Shown in pieces: positions 16,720 to 24,369 of a stretch of DNA of 39,445 nt; the stretch's first letter is position 1, and the number at the start of each line of letters is the position of its first letter. This DNA is from a virus: the IMG/VR virus record IMGVR_UViG_3300030451_002041, positions 1,735-41,179 of that record; one strand, written 5' to 3'. The notes beneath the pieces are model-generated. The model searched no databases and was not told the origin of the DNA. It saw only the letters and a list, made by a program, of their open reading frames with translations. The position numbers and the translations under genes were made by a program.

Positions 16720-16732
16720 AAAAAGAAAAAAA
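16720..16732 (-). terminator. poly-T transcription terminator after RecA-like gene
   Basis: On the minus strand this is TTTTTTTCTTTTT, about 90 bases downstream of the stop at 16820, in the longest non-coding stretch of the window (16666-16819). Archaeal RNA polymerase stops at such T-runs. It would end the RFC, RPA, RecA transcript just before the clamp promoter. Confidence 0.65.
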
Positions 16733-16748
16733 CTCCGCTTGGGAACAA

Positions 16749-16770
16749 CATCGGGGATAGGAAACCGATG
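16749..16770 (-). other. RNA hairpin candidate in 3' untranslated region
   Basis: CATCGG pairs perfectly with CCGATG across a 10-base loop, between the stop of the RecA-like gene and the T-run. It may stabilise the transcript end or aid termination. It also folds on the other strand, so orientation is inferred from the flanking operon. Confidence 0.4.
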
Positions 16771-16819
16771 AGATGTGATATACTTGTGATTTTTTTTACT
16801 CCCAAAACCCCCATGAGTA

Positions 16820-17821
16820 TCATAGTGTTCCGTCATACAGTTCAGGTAGACCGAACCATTGAGGGTCTTTACCTGCTTCCGTGACGAGTGTAGTCCTCTT
16901 CTGTCCTTGTAGTTTAGCGTTAGTCTTACTCTTCTCAAAGGTAATCGTGTATTCTGACTTGATAACATCACCAGTATCTTCATCTAATGTGTCTTGTCTC
17001 TCACACATCAATATTTGATAGACGAAGTTATTACTAGCCTTCTCCCAGTCAGGTCGCCATTTAGGAGCGATATCTTCTGCTTTACCCCAAGAGTAGTTAG
17101 TGAGTCGTAGGTGAGTCTCCCAAAAGACACGAACACCTAGTTTTACAAGTGCTCTACACAAACCAGTGAGTTGATGGAAACGAGTCTTACGGATAGCCCA
17201 ATCCCATTGATGACCTACCTTCTTGTTCCAATCAGCAGCCTCTATACCGTTCTTAGCGATATTCAAATCAGTGATTCTCATACAGTTGACACACACGCTA
17301 TCCCAAAGGTCTACTCCAGTAACATGCACGCCCCATAATCTAGGCCCATCGTAATCAGACTCTCGCTGCTTCTGTGCTGTGTCTACAGCAAACTGAAGTA
17401 GAGACATCACTCTATTGTGTGTCTCAGGATAATTGTAAGCAGTGCTGTCTCCCTTCATCATAACCCAAGGCTCGAAACATTTGATATTTCTATTGTCACG
17501 ATGGAAGGCTGACTTGTTAGCAGCACCACCGCCCTCAAAATCAATAATCCACAGTTGTTGTCGTCTCTCTTCATCTGTGCGTATATCATTATCAATCCAC
17601 TTAGAGAATGCGTCGGTAACTATGGCTGTCTTTCCAGTGTTATCGTGACCTGCTATACCCATGAAGATGTGTGTCTGTGGTGTGTTGTTCATGATTTCTA
17701 GTTCCTTGCGTAGAGCAGCGAAAGGGTCGCTATCTGTGCGCTTTATAGCAGGAGTCTCCTCAAGTTCTTGAGTTGCTTCTGCTTCTATTTTTGCTTCTTT
17801 AGTCTTTCCAAATCCTGCCAT
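16820..17821 (-). CDS. RecA/RadA-fold ATPase (Sak4-like recombinase candidate)
   Basis: 333 residues. The P-loop is GHDNTGKTA (58-66), preceded by the strand IFMGIAG; LWIIDFEGGG (about 88-97) and a Walker B-like strand LWGVHVTGVDLWDSV follow. The layout is a single RecA-core ATPase without the HhH N-terminal domain of cellular RadA, as in phage Sak4 single-strand-annealing recombinases, which are typically encoded beside an SSB, as here. It would promote strand annealing or exchange for recombination-dependent replication. It ends the RFC operon; an archaeal poly-T terminator lies downstream. Confidence 0.7.
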   Translation of the reverse strand: MAGFGKTKEAKIEAEATQELEETPAIKRTDSDPFAALRKELEIMNNTPQTHIFMGIAGHDNTGKTAIVTDAFSKWIDNDIRTDEERRQQLWIIDFEGGGAANKSAFHRDNRNIKCFEPWVMMKGDSTAYNYPETHNRVMSLLQFAVDTAQKQRESDYDGPRLWGVHVTGVDLWDSVCVNCMRITDLNIAKNGIEAADWNKKVGHQWDWAIRKTRFHQLTGLCRALVKLGVRVFWETHLRLTNYSWGKAEDIAPKWRPDWEKASNNFVYQILMCERQDTLDEDTGDVIKSEYTITFEKSKTNAKLQGQKRTTLVTEAGKDPQWFGLPELYDGTL

Positions 17822-17830
17822 TTAATCACC

Positions 17831-19174
17831 TCAGTTAAACTGTGCTTCTCCTGTATCTCCACCAGTCTGTCGTCTACGGATACGCCTTGCATCAGCATAG
17901 ACACCCATGACCTTGATACTAGGTATGTCAACACCATCTTTACGCTTGATACCTACTCTACCACAAACTAATACGGTAGAGCGCTCAGCGTAAGGAATAA
18001 TAGCATCATCAGTCTTTGCTGCAAAAGGAGCAGTCAAGTCATTACAAGCACTACCAATCCAACACATGACATCTGCTGAATCCTTAGTGCCGTATGCACT
18101 TTGTAATGCTGTAGATGTAAGCGTTATAGAGTAACTTCTATTATCTTCATCCCATTGACTCTCACGAGGTTCAGTAGACATACGATTAACTGTTCCTTTG
18201 GTAAGGATAATCGGCCCACTGCGACCTTGCTCTCCATTGATTGTGAATGTTCTGCTACCTGACTCAAAGACTTCTGCTAAATCTTCTAGTGACGCATAGT
18301 GTGAATGTAACTCAGGGTCAGTCCAAAACTTGAATGGTTGTAACAACTTTCTTTGACCTTCATTGACAAACTCATCTGTGTATTCGATAGTCTTTGATGC
18401 TCCTAGACCTGTGCTCAAGACATCTTTGAAACCTTCAGCAGCATTTTCACTCGGAGGTCTTGCCATGATACGACAAGGCTCGCCTATGAGAATCGGAGCA
18501 TCAGCATCTTCACCTTGCATGTCTAAGCGCCATAGTTGAATAGCACCATCATTGGTAAAGTCTGATTCAGGAGCGCCCAAGAAGTGGTAGTTCCTGCCGT
18601 TCATTGACATAGCCTTCGCTCTACCGCTTTTAGCCAACAAGCAAATGCGCTCATTGTCTGCTACGAAAGAGTGAGGTGGAGTTTCACCAACGGGCGTTTC
18701 AGTTTTAGTAGTGCCGTTGTTAGTGGTCAGTGACCATACACCATCTGTCTTTGTGTAGTGACCTACTTGGCCGCTTGTTATAGCAGCGAGTGGGTCAAGA
18801 GTGAAGTCACGCTTAGCACGAGTAACTAAGTTGCTTCTTCTATCTCTTCTCTTCTCATCTACACCAACGAAGCAGCCAACGAATGGCACTGAACCTGCCA
18901 TTACACTTCCGCCACTACTGACATTTCTTGTTTCAATGAACATCTGTTCAGCCCAGTCAATGAGTAAATCCTCATCTTCATCAGCAGGGTTACCGCACTC
19001 ATGTTCCTTAGCAATCTGTTCAAGATAGTCATTGACTACTTTCTTCAATTCTTGCTTGGTGCGGGTAGCGTATTGGCTAAGTCTCTCCAATACTCCTGCC
19101 GGTAATGTGACATTACCAGTATCCATTTCTTCTTCTACTTGCTCATCATTTGTTTCTTCGTATTCTTCAGTCAT
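17831..19174 (-). CDS. RPA-like single-stranded DNA-binding protein candidate
   Basis: 447 residues with an acidic N-terminus (EEYEETNDEQVEEEMD), a helical section to about 90, then OB-like beta-rich regions: SVPFVGCFVGVDEKRRDRRS, and later GPIILTKGTVNRMST with YSITLTSTALQSAYG and STVLVCGRVGIKRKDGVDIPSIKVMGVYADARR, which looks like a complete OB barrel. The C-terminus is basic then polar (RRIRRRQTGG). The start overlaps the RFC stop (ATGA) and the gene ends 9 bases before the RecA-like gene. RFC, SSB and recombinase in one operon is functionally coherent. The fold is inferred; no zinc motif is seen. Confidence 0.5.
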   Translation of the reverse strand: MTEEYEETNDEQVEEEMDTGNVTLPAGVLERLSQYATRTKQELKKVVNDYLEQIAKEHECGNPADEDEDLLIDWAEQMFIETRNVSSGGSVMAGSVPFVGCFVGVDEKRRDRRSNLVTRAKRDFTLDPLAAITSGQVGHYTKTDGVWSLTTNNGTTKTETPVGETPPHSFVADNERICLLAKSGRAKAMSMNGRNYHFLGAPESDFTNDGAIQLWRLDMQGEDADAPILIGEPCRIMARPPSENAAEGFKDVLSTGLGASKTIEYTDEFVNEGQRKLLQPFKFWTDPELHSHYASLEDLAEVFESGSRTFTINGEQGRSGPIILTKGTVNRMSTEPRESQWDEDNRSYSITLTSTALQSAYGTKDSADVMCWIGSACNDLTAPFAAKTDDAIIPYAERSTVLVCGRVGIKRKDGVDIPSIKVMGVYADARRIRRRQTGGDTGEAQFN

Positions 19175-20100
19175 ACTTTTACCTCCTTTCTAAGTCGTGC
19201 CACTAGGCAATCAACAAAGGAATGTGAACCGATAGGCCACTCATACATGTGGGGAATCATCTCTCCCAACACACCCATGACAAGCCATGTAGTATCTTCA
19301 TCCATCTCAAAGAACTCGGTTAGGTTCTCATGGAATGTTCGCATGATGAAGGTCAGTGACAACCCTCGGTCAAGCATGGAATAAAATTGTTTTCGCATGT
19401 CGCCATACTCGCCGCTAATAGCAGCAAGAGCAGCCTGTGATGGGTTACCCCCATCCTCCAAGGCTTTCTCTAATGACAAAGGACTATCATGGTTTCGTGC
19501 GATGGATATGGCACTGCGAAGGTCACCACCAGTGAAGTGAACGAGTTTCATGTATACGCTACTGAAGTCATGAGGTTCTGTTCTACCATCACAAAAGATA
19601 CTCAGTAGTCTAGCACCACCATCTATAGGGTTAATAGGCTTAAACTCATACACGAGACATCTGCTTTTGATAGCAGGTTTAATCTTGCTAACATCATTAC
19701 ATGTAAAGATGTAAATGACATTTTCAGCATACTCTTCCATGATACCTCTCAGTGCATCCTGAGCAGCAGGAGTAAGACCATCAGCCTCATCTACAATTAT
19801 ACCTCTCCTGTCAGTGCCTACAGCCTTGACTGCACTCATCTGTTTGAATTGGTTGCGAATATAATCCAAGCCTCTATCATCTGAGGCATTGATAATAATG
19901 TAATTCATAGGGTCAAAGTATTCACCCATCTTCTCACGGAGCATAACCTTAGCAGCAGTGGACTTACCTGTTCCCGGCCTACCGTATAGGAGAACAGCGC
20001 TGGGCCAGTTGTCACCATCACGCCAGCCCTTTGCGTCTGAGACGAATGCGCTTTGACCTGCAATCTCCTCTAAAACAATTGGCTCAACACTATTCTCCAT
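19171..20100 (-). CDS. rfcS: replication factor C small subunit (clamp loader)
   Basis: 309 residues of AAA+ clamp loader. Walker A YGRPGTGKST (39-48), Walker B IIVDEADGL (DEAD 104-107), sensor 1 IFTCNDVSKI, the SRC box IKSRCLVYEF (146-148) and sensor 2 TGGDLRSAI are all present. It would load the clamp encoded at 15898 onto primed DNA. There is no separate large subunit in the window, so a homomeric loader or one that uses a host subunit is possible. The gene lies directly after a promoter element, with AAAGGAG before the ATG. It carries one copy of an unexplained 21-bp direct repeat at 19482. Confidence 0.95.
   Translation of the reverse strand: MENSVEPIVLEEIAGQSAFVSDAKGWRDGDNWPSAVLLYGRPGTGKSTAAKVMLREKMGEYFDPMNYIIINASDDRGLDYIRNQFKQMSAVKAVGTDRRGIIVDEADGLTPAAQDALRGIMEEYAENVIYIFTCNDVSKIKPAIKSRCLVYEFKPINPIDGGARLLSIFCDGRTEPHDFSSVYMKLVHFTGGDLRSAISIARNHDSPLSLEKALEDGGNPSQAALAAISGEYGDMRKQFYSMLDRGLSLTFIMRTFHENLTEFFEMDEDTTWLVMGVLGEMIPHMYEWPIGSHSFVDCLVARLRKEVKV
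19482..19502 (+). repeat. 21-bp direct repeat, copy A
   Basis: GACTATCATGGTTTC followed by GTGCGA, inside the RFC gene. It is one of three copies in the same orientation; the first 15 bases are identical in all. The protein frame differs from that of the other copies, so shared protein sequence does not explain it. Confidence 0.6.
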
Positions 20101-20117
20101 GATTATATCTCCTTTAC

Positions 20118-20132
20118 TGCTTTATATACTAA
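20118..20132 (-). promoter_or_regulatory. early promoter of RFC-RPA-RecA operon
   Basis: Minus-strand TTAGTATATAAAGCA; box centre about 24.5 bases before the RFC ATG. The TAG in the element is also the stop codon of the upstream gene (20129-20131), so promoter and coding end are fused. Confidence 0.85.
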
Positions 20133-20563
20133 TTAAGATTCTCTATCGAAACACTCTCATGCTCTAGGTCGTAAGATTCAGCCCATGCTATGAAGTCCTC
20201 ATAGGCAGTTGGCACAGGATTATCGTAAGTCCACTTCCACATGTGATAACCAACAGCATCAGCAAACGCATTCACTATGGGATACTCTTTGTCGAGGGTT
20301 TGTATTAGGTGATAGATTCGTAGTTGTGAATCTTTATCCATCCATATAGACTGATAGGTAAGCCCTCCAATGTCTAACACTTGTTGGATACATGAGAGTA
20401 TGTGTAGAGAAGGCTCTTTGTTTCTCCACTCTACAGTGCGCCTTACACGATAACCTATCCTAGCAGTAGATGTCATGCTTGTGTAGACATTGAACTTCAA
20501 TTGACCTAGTATGTATCCTATACCGATACCCAGTTCTGCTTTATCATCCATCCTTACGCTCAT
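20129..20563 (-). CDS. 144-residue protein, unknown (weak LAGLIDADG-like outline)
   Basis: The order of elements is helix (ELGIGIGYILGQL), strands with basic residues (ARIGYRVRRTVEWRNKE), helix (LHILSCIQQVLDIGG), strand (SQLRIYHLIQ) and helix, loosely like a single LAGLIDADG unit, but no catalytic acid sits where the LAGLIDADG helix would need it. I treat it as unknown. The start overlaps the ligase-like stop (ATGA), and its TAG stop lies inside the promoter of the RFC operon. Context suggests a DNA-related accessory protein. Confidence 0.55.
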   Translation of the reverse strand: MSVRMDDKAELGIGIGYILGQLKFNVYTSMTSTARIGYRVRRTVEWRNKEPSLHILSCIQQVLDIGGLTYQSIWMDKDSQLRIYHLIQTLDKEYPIVNAFADAVGYHMWKWTYDNPVPTAYEDFIAWAESYDLEHESVSIENLN

Positions 20564-21840
20564 GACATTCCCCTCTCTACCAGTTCCGTAAACTGAGTGA
20601 CATCACCTATACCCAAGTCTTTTCTGACACCGACCACTGTGAAATCAAGAAGTTGTCCTTTAGCACTTACTCGAACTGCTGCTACTTCTACAACATAGCA
20701 GTCTTGCTTATACATGCTCATAGTTGTTTTTACATTTTCATCATGAGTTTCGCCTACAGCAACATACTCACTCACACCATCCAAAGCGCACAATACAATT
20801 GTATCACGATAATCATTAGCCATTAGGAATACTTTGGTTCTATCAGCATGCATAACATACCCACCAATACCATCAGGTTCAAACTCTTGATGCTGCTTTA
20901 TAAGCCGAACACATCTAACATCGGGTCTTGTTAATACATTGATTATGTCTCTCCAGTTGTTGTCAGTATCACCAAGTAGATGACCAAACCCTTCATAGTT
21001 CTGCATACGCTTACTGAATATTTCTTTTGGTTTCTTAGAGAATACTCGGTCAATAATTGTATAGTCTGAACTGTTGTGCCGTAAAGAATCAGCATTATCC
21101 ACCATCTCAAAATAAGTATCAAAATTGTAGAAATGACCATCATACTTAGCCAAGGGCAGTCCAGCCCTGTTGCGAATTTTTCCTTTGTAAGCATAGTAAA
21201 TTTCTCCCTCGGGAATCATTACTGCTAAGTGATTGTCTTTAGGAGGTGCGAGAGTAGTGTATGCTTTCCAACGCATAGGTGCGGGTGTGGTATCATACTC
21301 CCACCATCTTCCAAGACCAAGTATGGACTCAGGGGAGTTGAAAACTTGGTCTATTGTTTTGATATTCATGTTCGCTTGTAATACATTAGCGGGTAGTGAA
21401 TGTATCTTAGAAAGGATATTGAAGAACGCTCTTTTTGAAATCACAGGTTTACAGTGTAAAGCCCATCTCCAAAGCAAGCGTGCTTCTTTTTCATTGAATA
21501 GTTTAGCAATCTCGCTGAAAGATTTTTTTGTTTTGAGTAATGCTGCTACATAATCACAGTTGAAATTTCTTGAGCCATTGTTAGCGCTTTCCGATGCTAA
21601 CATCATCCACTCATTCTCATCAGGTAACATGTTTCTTACAACATCATAGTATGATGATGCTTCATCAGCAAGCATTCGTATCGGGTCATTACTTATGTGA
21701 TTAGGGAAGGTGAAGAAGTAGAAATCAATAGCCTCTTCAGCAGTTGTTAATCGTGCGACTTGTTTTAGTTTTTCATCTCGGTCACCCAAGCGAATACGCT
21801 CATGTATGTCAGCGATAAAAGAAAACTTCGTCATAGCCAT
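20560..21840 (-). CDS. divergent, possibly inactive ATP-dependent DNA ligase-like protein
   Basis: 426 residues with the overall plan of an ATP-dependent ligase: a helical N-terminal part, a nucleotidyltransferase-like core and an OB-like end. Recognisable shapes: PMRWKAYTTLAPPK (candidate motif I with Lys 192 but no K-x-DG), YAYKGKIRNR (motif Ia position), AKYDGHFYNFDTYF followed by YTIIDRVF (motif III position), GIGGYVMHADRTKVFL (motif IV position) and an end AVRVSAKGQLLDFTVVGVRKDL like the ligase OB 'sG-x-L-x-x-P-x-F-x-x-x-R-x-D'. Alternatively KYDG (232-235) is the nucleophile motif itself. Either way key motifs are altered, so it may bind nicks without sealing them. It overlaps both neighbours. 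Confidence 0.5.
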   Translation of the reverse strand: MAMTKFSFIADIHERIRLGDRDEKLKQVARLTTAEEAIDFYFFTFPNHISNDPIRMLADEASSYYDVVRNMLPDENEWMMLASESANNGSRNFNCDYVAALLKTKKSFSEIAKLFNEKEARLLWRWALHCKPVISKRAFFNILSKIHSLPANVLQANMNIKTIDQVFNSPESILGLGRWWEYDTTPAPMRWKAYTTLAPPKDNHLAVMIPEGEIYYAYKGKIRNRAGLPLAKYDGHFYNFDTYFEMVDNADSLRHNSSDYTIIDRVFSKKPKEIFSKRMQNYEGFGHLLGDTDNNWRDIINVLTRPDVRCVRLIKQHQEFEPDGIGGYVMHADRTKVFLMANDYRDTIVLCALDGVSEYVAVGETHDENVKTTMSMYKQDCYVVEVAAVRVSAKGQLLDFTVVGVRKDLGIGDVTQFTELVERGMS

Positions 21841-22169
21841 CCCTCGATTAAATCAGCAAATTCTTTCTGCCAACTGTTAGGTCTAGGTTGTGTGCTGACA
21901 CCAAACACTTTGCTAGTCAGTTCTCTTATCCTGACAGCGCTTGTCTTGATACCGTTCCGCTTAGCGGATAGATACAAACAGTCTACCATCAGTCCATGTG
22001 GGCTACGCTGATTGTTCCAACGCCCGTCACCTGATACTTTGATAGCCAACGCTTTCGCAGCAGCATACTGACCGCCTGATAATCCTAATGCTAGTGCCAG
22101 TTCTATACCACGGTCTACACCTGCGTGTGCCGCCACTGACTTAGCCAATATTTCTGCTTTCTCACTCAT
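21831..22169 (-). CDS. TFB-like cyclin-fold protein (single repeat)
   Basis: 112 residues. The region 25-110 resembles one cyclin repeat of archaeal transcription factor B: YAAAKALAIKVSGDGRWNN, then RSPHGLMVDCLYLSAKRNGIKT, echoing the TFB pattern where a 'P-x-x-x-A-A-A-x-L-Y-x-A' helix is followed by R-T-x-x-E-V, then IRELTSKVFGVS and a last helix with basic residues. It lacks the N-terminal zinc ribbon and second repeat of full TFB. It could bind the promoter or host TBP/TFB and redirect RNA polymerase to the viral TATA elements. The start overlaps the upstream gene and its end overlaps the ligase-like gene by 10 bases. Confidence 0.45.
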   Translation of the reverse strand: MSEKAEILAKSVAAHAGVDRGIELALALGLSGGQYAAAKALAIKVSGDGRWNNQRSPHGLMVDCLYLSAKRNGIKTSAVRIRELTSKVFGVSTQPRPNSWQKEFADLIEGWL

Positions 22170-22416
22170 CTCCTAACACCTTCTTTCTTGACATCTTCAA
22201 ATCCCCAAGCACCCAGCGAAGTCCTCTAATGACACCCTCCAAGCCCTTGAATTTTCTCATGTGATACATTCTCTCCCTTTTGTCAGTGCCCTTTCGATTG
22301 ATAGCCATTAAATGCTTATTCTGTTTTCTTTCAGCCTCACTTAGCATTTGTTCTATCTCCACCCAACTACGGTTGTAAGAGAAGTTCTCGCTGTCTTGGT
22401 GGTCACTCATTGGCAT
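22162..22416 (-). CDS. 84-residue basic helical protein, unknown
   Basis: ATG 22416 is favoured because AGAGGTGA lies at normal spacing; in-frame ATGs at 22422 and 22410 are alternatives. After an acidic start the protein is one long basic helix (WVEIEQMLSEAERKQNKHLMAINRKG, then KFKGLEGVIRGLRWVLGDLKMSRKK), probably a coiled coil. No family recognised. It is embedded with overlaps at both ends between a 191-residue unknown gene and the TFB-like gene. Confidence 0.6.
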   Translation of the reverse strand: MPMSDHQDSENFSYNRSWVEIEQMLSEAERKQNKHLMAINRKGTDKRERMYHMRKFKGLEGVIRGLRWVLGDLKMSRKKVLGDE

Positions 22417-22978
22417 TAGCATTCACCTCTTGCTTGTTCCTTACGATAGCCGATGTATCCATCATAGCAGTTTCAACCGGAGTGATTGTAACATTGATGA
22501 GTGTGTCTCCTGCACGAGTGGATAGAGTCATATCCATCAACTCACTAATCGCTTTGTTCAAAGCAGGAGCGTGCTTCTCATCTTCTACATTCCACTTAGT
22601 GTCATCAGTAAGTGCTGCTGCTATGTCTTTGATGGCTCTCTCTACAACTACACTGTAGTGGCTAGGGTCTGTATCCTTGGGAACAAAGTTACGAATAGCC
22701 ATACTCAGTAGGCGACCCATCACTTTCTTCTGAGGGAACTTAGCAGGTATACGCTGCTGCACTTGAGCACATCTACGATAACCTCTACCCTTTGTCTTTC
22801 CATCTTCGTTCTCACGGTTAGGCTCAATCAGCACTGCTGCACCTGAATCCATATCCATGACAAACAAACGAGGGTCTGCGAAGTAATCTTCTGCACCCTC
22901 ATGTCTGCTCTTTTCTTCTTTGCTTAGTTGCGCTCCAAACTTCTGTAACGCTTTTCCTGTTCCATCATTCCATTTCAT
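22403..22978 (-). CDS. 191-residue protein, unknown
   Basis: First gene of the operon that includes the TFB-like and ligase-like genes. Notable segments: LFVMDMDSGAAVLIEPN (acidic D-x-D in a strand, no further AEP motifs), a basic stretch KGRGYRRCAQVQQRIPAKFPQKKVMGRLL that could bind nucleic acid, and a helical middle (VVVERAIKDIAAALTDD). The C-terminal NANANE is low complexity. Its ATG lies 26.5 bases downstream of a promoter box. No function is proposed. Confidence 0.6.
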   Translation of the reverse strand: MKWNDGTGKALQKFGAQLSKEEKSRHEGAEDYFADPRLFVMDMDSGAAVLIEPNRENEDGKTKGRGYRRCAQVQQRIPAKFPQKKVMGRLLSMAIRNFVPKDTDPSHYSVVVERAIKDIAAALTDDTKWNVEDEKHAPALNKAISELMDMTLSTRAGDTLINVTITPVETAMMDTSAIVRNKQEVNANANE

Positions 22979-22982
22979 ATTA

Positions 22983-23180
22983 TCACTTTTTTATTGCTGC
23001 TTTATATACTAAATCTGTTAACTCCGAACATCTATCACACAGTGGGAGTGTCTTGGCAAACTTATCATTGAGACATCTATTGTGCCAACTAGACCCGTCT
23101 TTCTTTATCCCACATAGGTATTCGTCAGGCTTGTCGCCTGATATGTGTATCACTTTCGGTAGGTATGTTTTCACTCTCAT
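22983..23180 (-). CDS. small zinc-finger protein
   Basis: 65 residues, basic, with Cys pairs: EYLCGIKKDGSSWHNRCLND and PLCDRCSEL, giving a C-x12-C / C-x2-C zinc-binding set. The last codons (LVYKAAIKK) are written by the promoter element of the next operon, so the C-terminal end is constrained by regulation rather than by protein function. The start overlaps the winged-helix candidate gene (ATGA). Confidence 0.6.
   Translation of the reverse strand: MRVKTYLPKVIHISGDKPDEYLCGIKKDGSSWHNRCLNDKFAKTLPLCDRCSELTDLVYKAAIKK
22998..23012 (-). promoter_or_regulatory. early promoter of the TFB-like / ligase-like operon
   Basis: Minus-strand TTAGTATATAAAGCA inside the 3' end of the upstream zinc-finger gene. 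Box centre about 26.5 bases before ATG 22978. Confidence 0.85.
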
Positions 23181-23461
23181 TTTATCACTTTCCTAAAATA
23201 CGGTGTGGGGTATGTTCTGTCTGAGATTGATAACGACAACGGATGCCTTTCATAACGCATCTCTTTTGAATAATTCTTATTCAAAAAAAACATCAATTCT
23301 TGTCTAGTCGGTATGTGTCTATTTCTTGTTCTGCCCTCATACAGTGCATCAAGTATTTGTGATATATTACGAGGCTTACCGTCATTCATGATAACCTCTA
23401 TATGCCCCTTCATACGATTGCTCATCTTCTTATCGGAGGTTCTACGCTCGAATTCTCTCAC
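23177..23461 (-). CDS. 94-residue winged-helix DNA-binding candidate
   Basis: A basic N-terminus (EFERRTSDKKMSNRM) precedes MKGHIEVIMNDGKPRNISQILDALYEGRTRNRHIPTRQELMFFLN (written in parts: GHIEVIMNDGKPRNISQILD and PTRQELMFFLNKN), the helix - 'g-k-P-r-x-x-x-x-I' - helix - 'P-T-x-x-x-L' order of a small winged helix. The tail is rich in Arg, Tyr and Pro. It may regulate transcription or act as an accessory DNA-binding protein. It overlaps both neighbours by 4 bases. Confidence 0.5.
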   Translation of the reverse strand: MREFERRTSDKKMSNRMKGHIEVIMNDGKPRNISQILDALYEGRTRNRHIPTRQELMFFLNKNYSKEMRYERHPLSLSISDRTYPTPYFRKVIK

Positions 23462-24006
23462 GCTGTCACCTCTAGTTCAGGCGCTACCCACCAGTGTGGT
23501 GTAGGTGACCTATCCCATCGTGGTGGCCCATTAGCGAATCGTTTAGTGTGGTAGTAAAGACGGTATGCTTCTACTGCTGTATACTTAGTTTCATCATACC
23601 ACTCATCGTGGTCAGGGTTTGTTTTGTCAAACGCTCTAGCGAATGGAGTAAGTTCACCGTTAGGGATTAGGTGACCCATCTTAGCCAAGTGGCGTATACC
23701 TTTCTCGCTGAAATGAACTCTACCAAACCGACGAGTGTATTCTTCACACAACTCTATGGCGTGTAGAGCAGCCCATACAAAGTTGGCTCTTGAATCACCA
23801 CACCATACAGTGCAAGGGTGATGATGGTAACCGCCTTTGAGTGGCGTTCCCTTCTTAGTTAGTGGCATCATGTCAGGTGTAGCACCATGACGAATCACTG
23901 CACTGCCAAGTTGTTGTAATAATTCAGTTACCATTTTAGGCGAATGTTTGTCACAGTAATGTCTTGCTGCTATCACAGGGTTATCATGTAAAACAAATAT
24001 ATTCAT
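23458..24006 (-). CDS. conserved phage-type protein, pyrimidine-dimer glycosylase-like
   Basis: 182 residues from ATG 24006, one base after the stop of the 26-residue ORF; a GTG at 24015 is the alternative. The sequence MNIFVLHDNPVIAARHYCDKH, then SPKMVTELLQQLGSA, GYHHHPCTVWCGDSRANF, ALHAIELCEEYTRRFGRVH, follows a pattern widespread in phages ('N-I-F-x-x-x-x-x-P-x-x-A-A-x-x-x-C-D-K-H' then 'H-P-C-x-x-W') that is often annotated as related to T4 endonuclease V (pyrimidine dimer glycosylase). If active it would start repair of UV damage, useful in surface seawater. The enzymatic activity is not certain. Confidence 0.55.
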   Translation of the reverse strand: MNIFVLHDNPVIAARHYCDKHSPKMVTELLQQLGSAVIRHGATPDMMPLTKKGTPLKGGYHHHPCTVWCGDSRANFVWAALHAIELCEEYTRRFGRVHFSEKGIRHLAKMGHLIPNGELTPFARAFDKTNPDHDEWYDETKYTAVEAYRLYYHTKRFANGPPRWDRSPTPHWWVAPELEVTA

Positions 24007-24007
24007 G

Positions 24008-24088
24008 TCACTCACCTATAAATTCGCCAATGTATGGCATGCTAGTGTATTCGTCTACTATCGTTATAATGTATATTTCATATTCCAT
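24008..24088 (-). CDS. 26-residue microprotein at leaderless position
   Basis: ATG 24088 to TGA 24008-24010, an acidic peptide (MEYEIYIITIVDEYTSMPYI then GEFIGE) with a beta-strand-like hydrophobic start. The ATG is 25.5 bases from the promoter box, exactly where leaderless messages of other operons begin, and no ribosome-binding site precedes it. The next gene starts one base after its stop. It could be a real peptide or a leader ORF that couples translation of the glycosylase-like gene. Confidence 0.45.
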   Translation of the reverse strand: MEYEIYIITIVDEYTSMPYIGEFIGE

Positions 24089-24106
24089 GATAGCAGTATT
24101 TATTGC

Positions 24107-24121
24107 TGCTTTATATACTAA
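24107..24121 (-). promoter_or_regulatory. early promoter of microprotein / glycosylase-like operon
   Basis: Minus-strand TTAGTATATAAAGCA, with GCAATAAATA following. Its TAG supplies the stop codon of the PC4-like gene (24118-24120). Box centre about 25.5 bases before ATG 24088. Confidence 0.85.
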
Positions 24122-24369
24122 CTTCTATCGTCTTGCTCTTCTTCCGATTGTGCTTTCTCGATAGCCTCTACGAGTCTAGGTAACATCTCCCTTGCCTGTT
24201 CTATAGACAACCGCACACCATGTCTTGTGTGCTGCTTACCATCACGAAGTATACGAAGGTCAATCCATTTCTTACCATAGAAGTCTACAGATGCAAGACG
24301 GACATCTCCACGCCCATCCTTCCACTTTGCTTCTAAACTACTTGACTGCCATACTACTTCTTCTGTCAT
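24118..24369 (-). CDS. PC4/Sub1-like single-stranded DNA-binding transcription cofactor
   Basis: 83 residues. VRLASVDFYGKKWIDLRILRDG, then HTRHGVRLSIEQAREMLPRL and VEAIEKA follow the PC4 fold: strands with 'K-x-x-x-D-I-R' and 'G-K-x-x-P-x-x-x-G-I-S-L-T' before the long helix. PC4-like proteins bind melted DNA and stimulate or tune transcription and also protect single strands. In this virus it could act at the TATA promoters or at forks. Its TAG stop is part of the next promoter. It closes an operon that begins at 27799. Confidence 0.6.
   Translation of the reverse strand: MTEEVVWQSSSLEAKWKDGRGDVRLASVDFYGKKWIDLRILRDGKQHTRHGVRLSIEQAREMLPRLVEAIEKAQSEEEQDDRS

Noticed and set aside
20129-20563. 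LAGLIDADG homing endonuclease
   Set aside because: The helix-strand order is suggestive but the catalytic acid and Gly pattern of the LAGLIDADG helix are missing, so it is left as unknown.
24085-24093. Possible fourth copy of the 21-bp repeat on the minus strand (CTATCATGG)
   Set aside because: Only nine bases match and the orientation is reversed, which is expected by chance in a window of this size.
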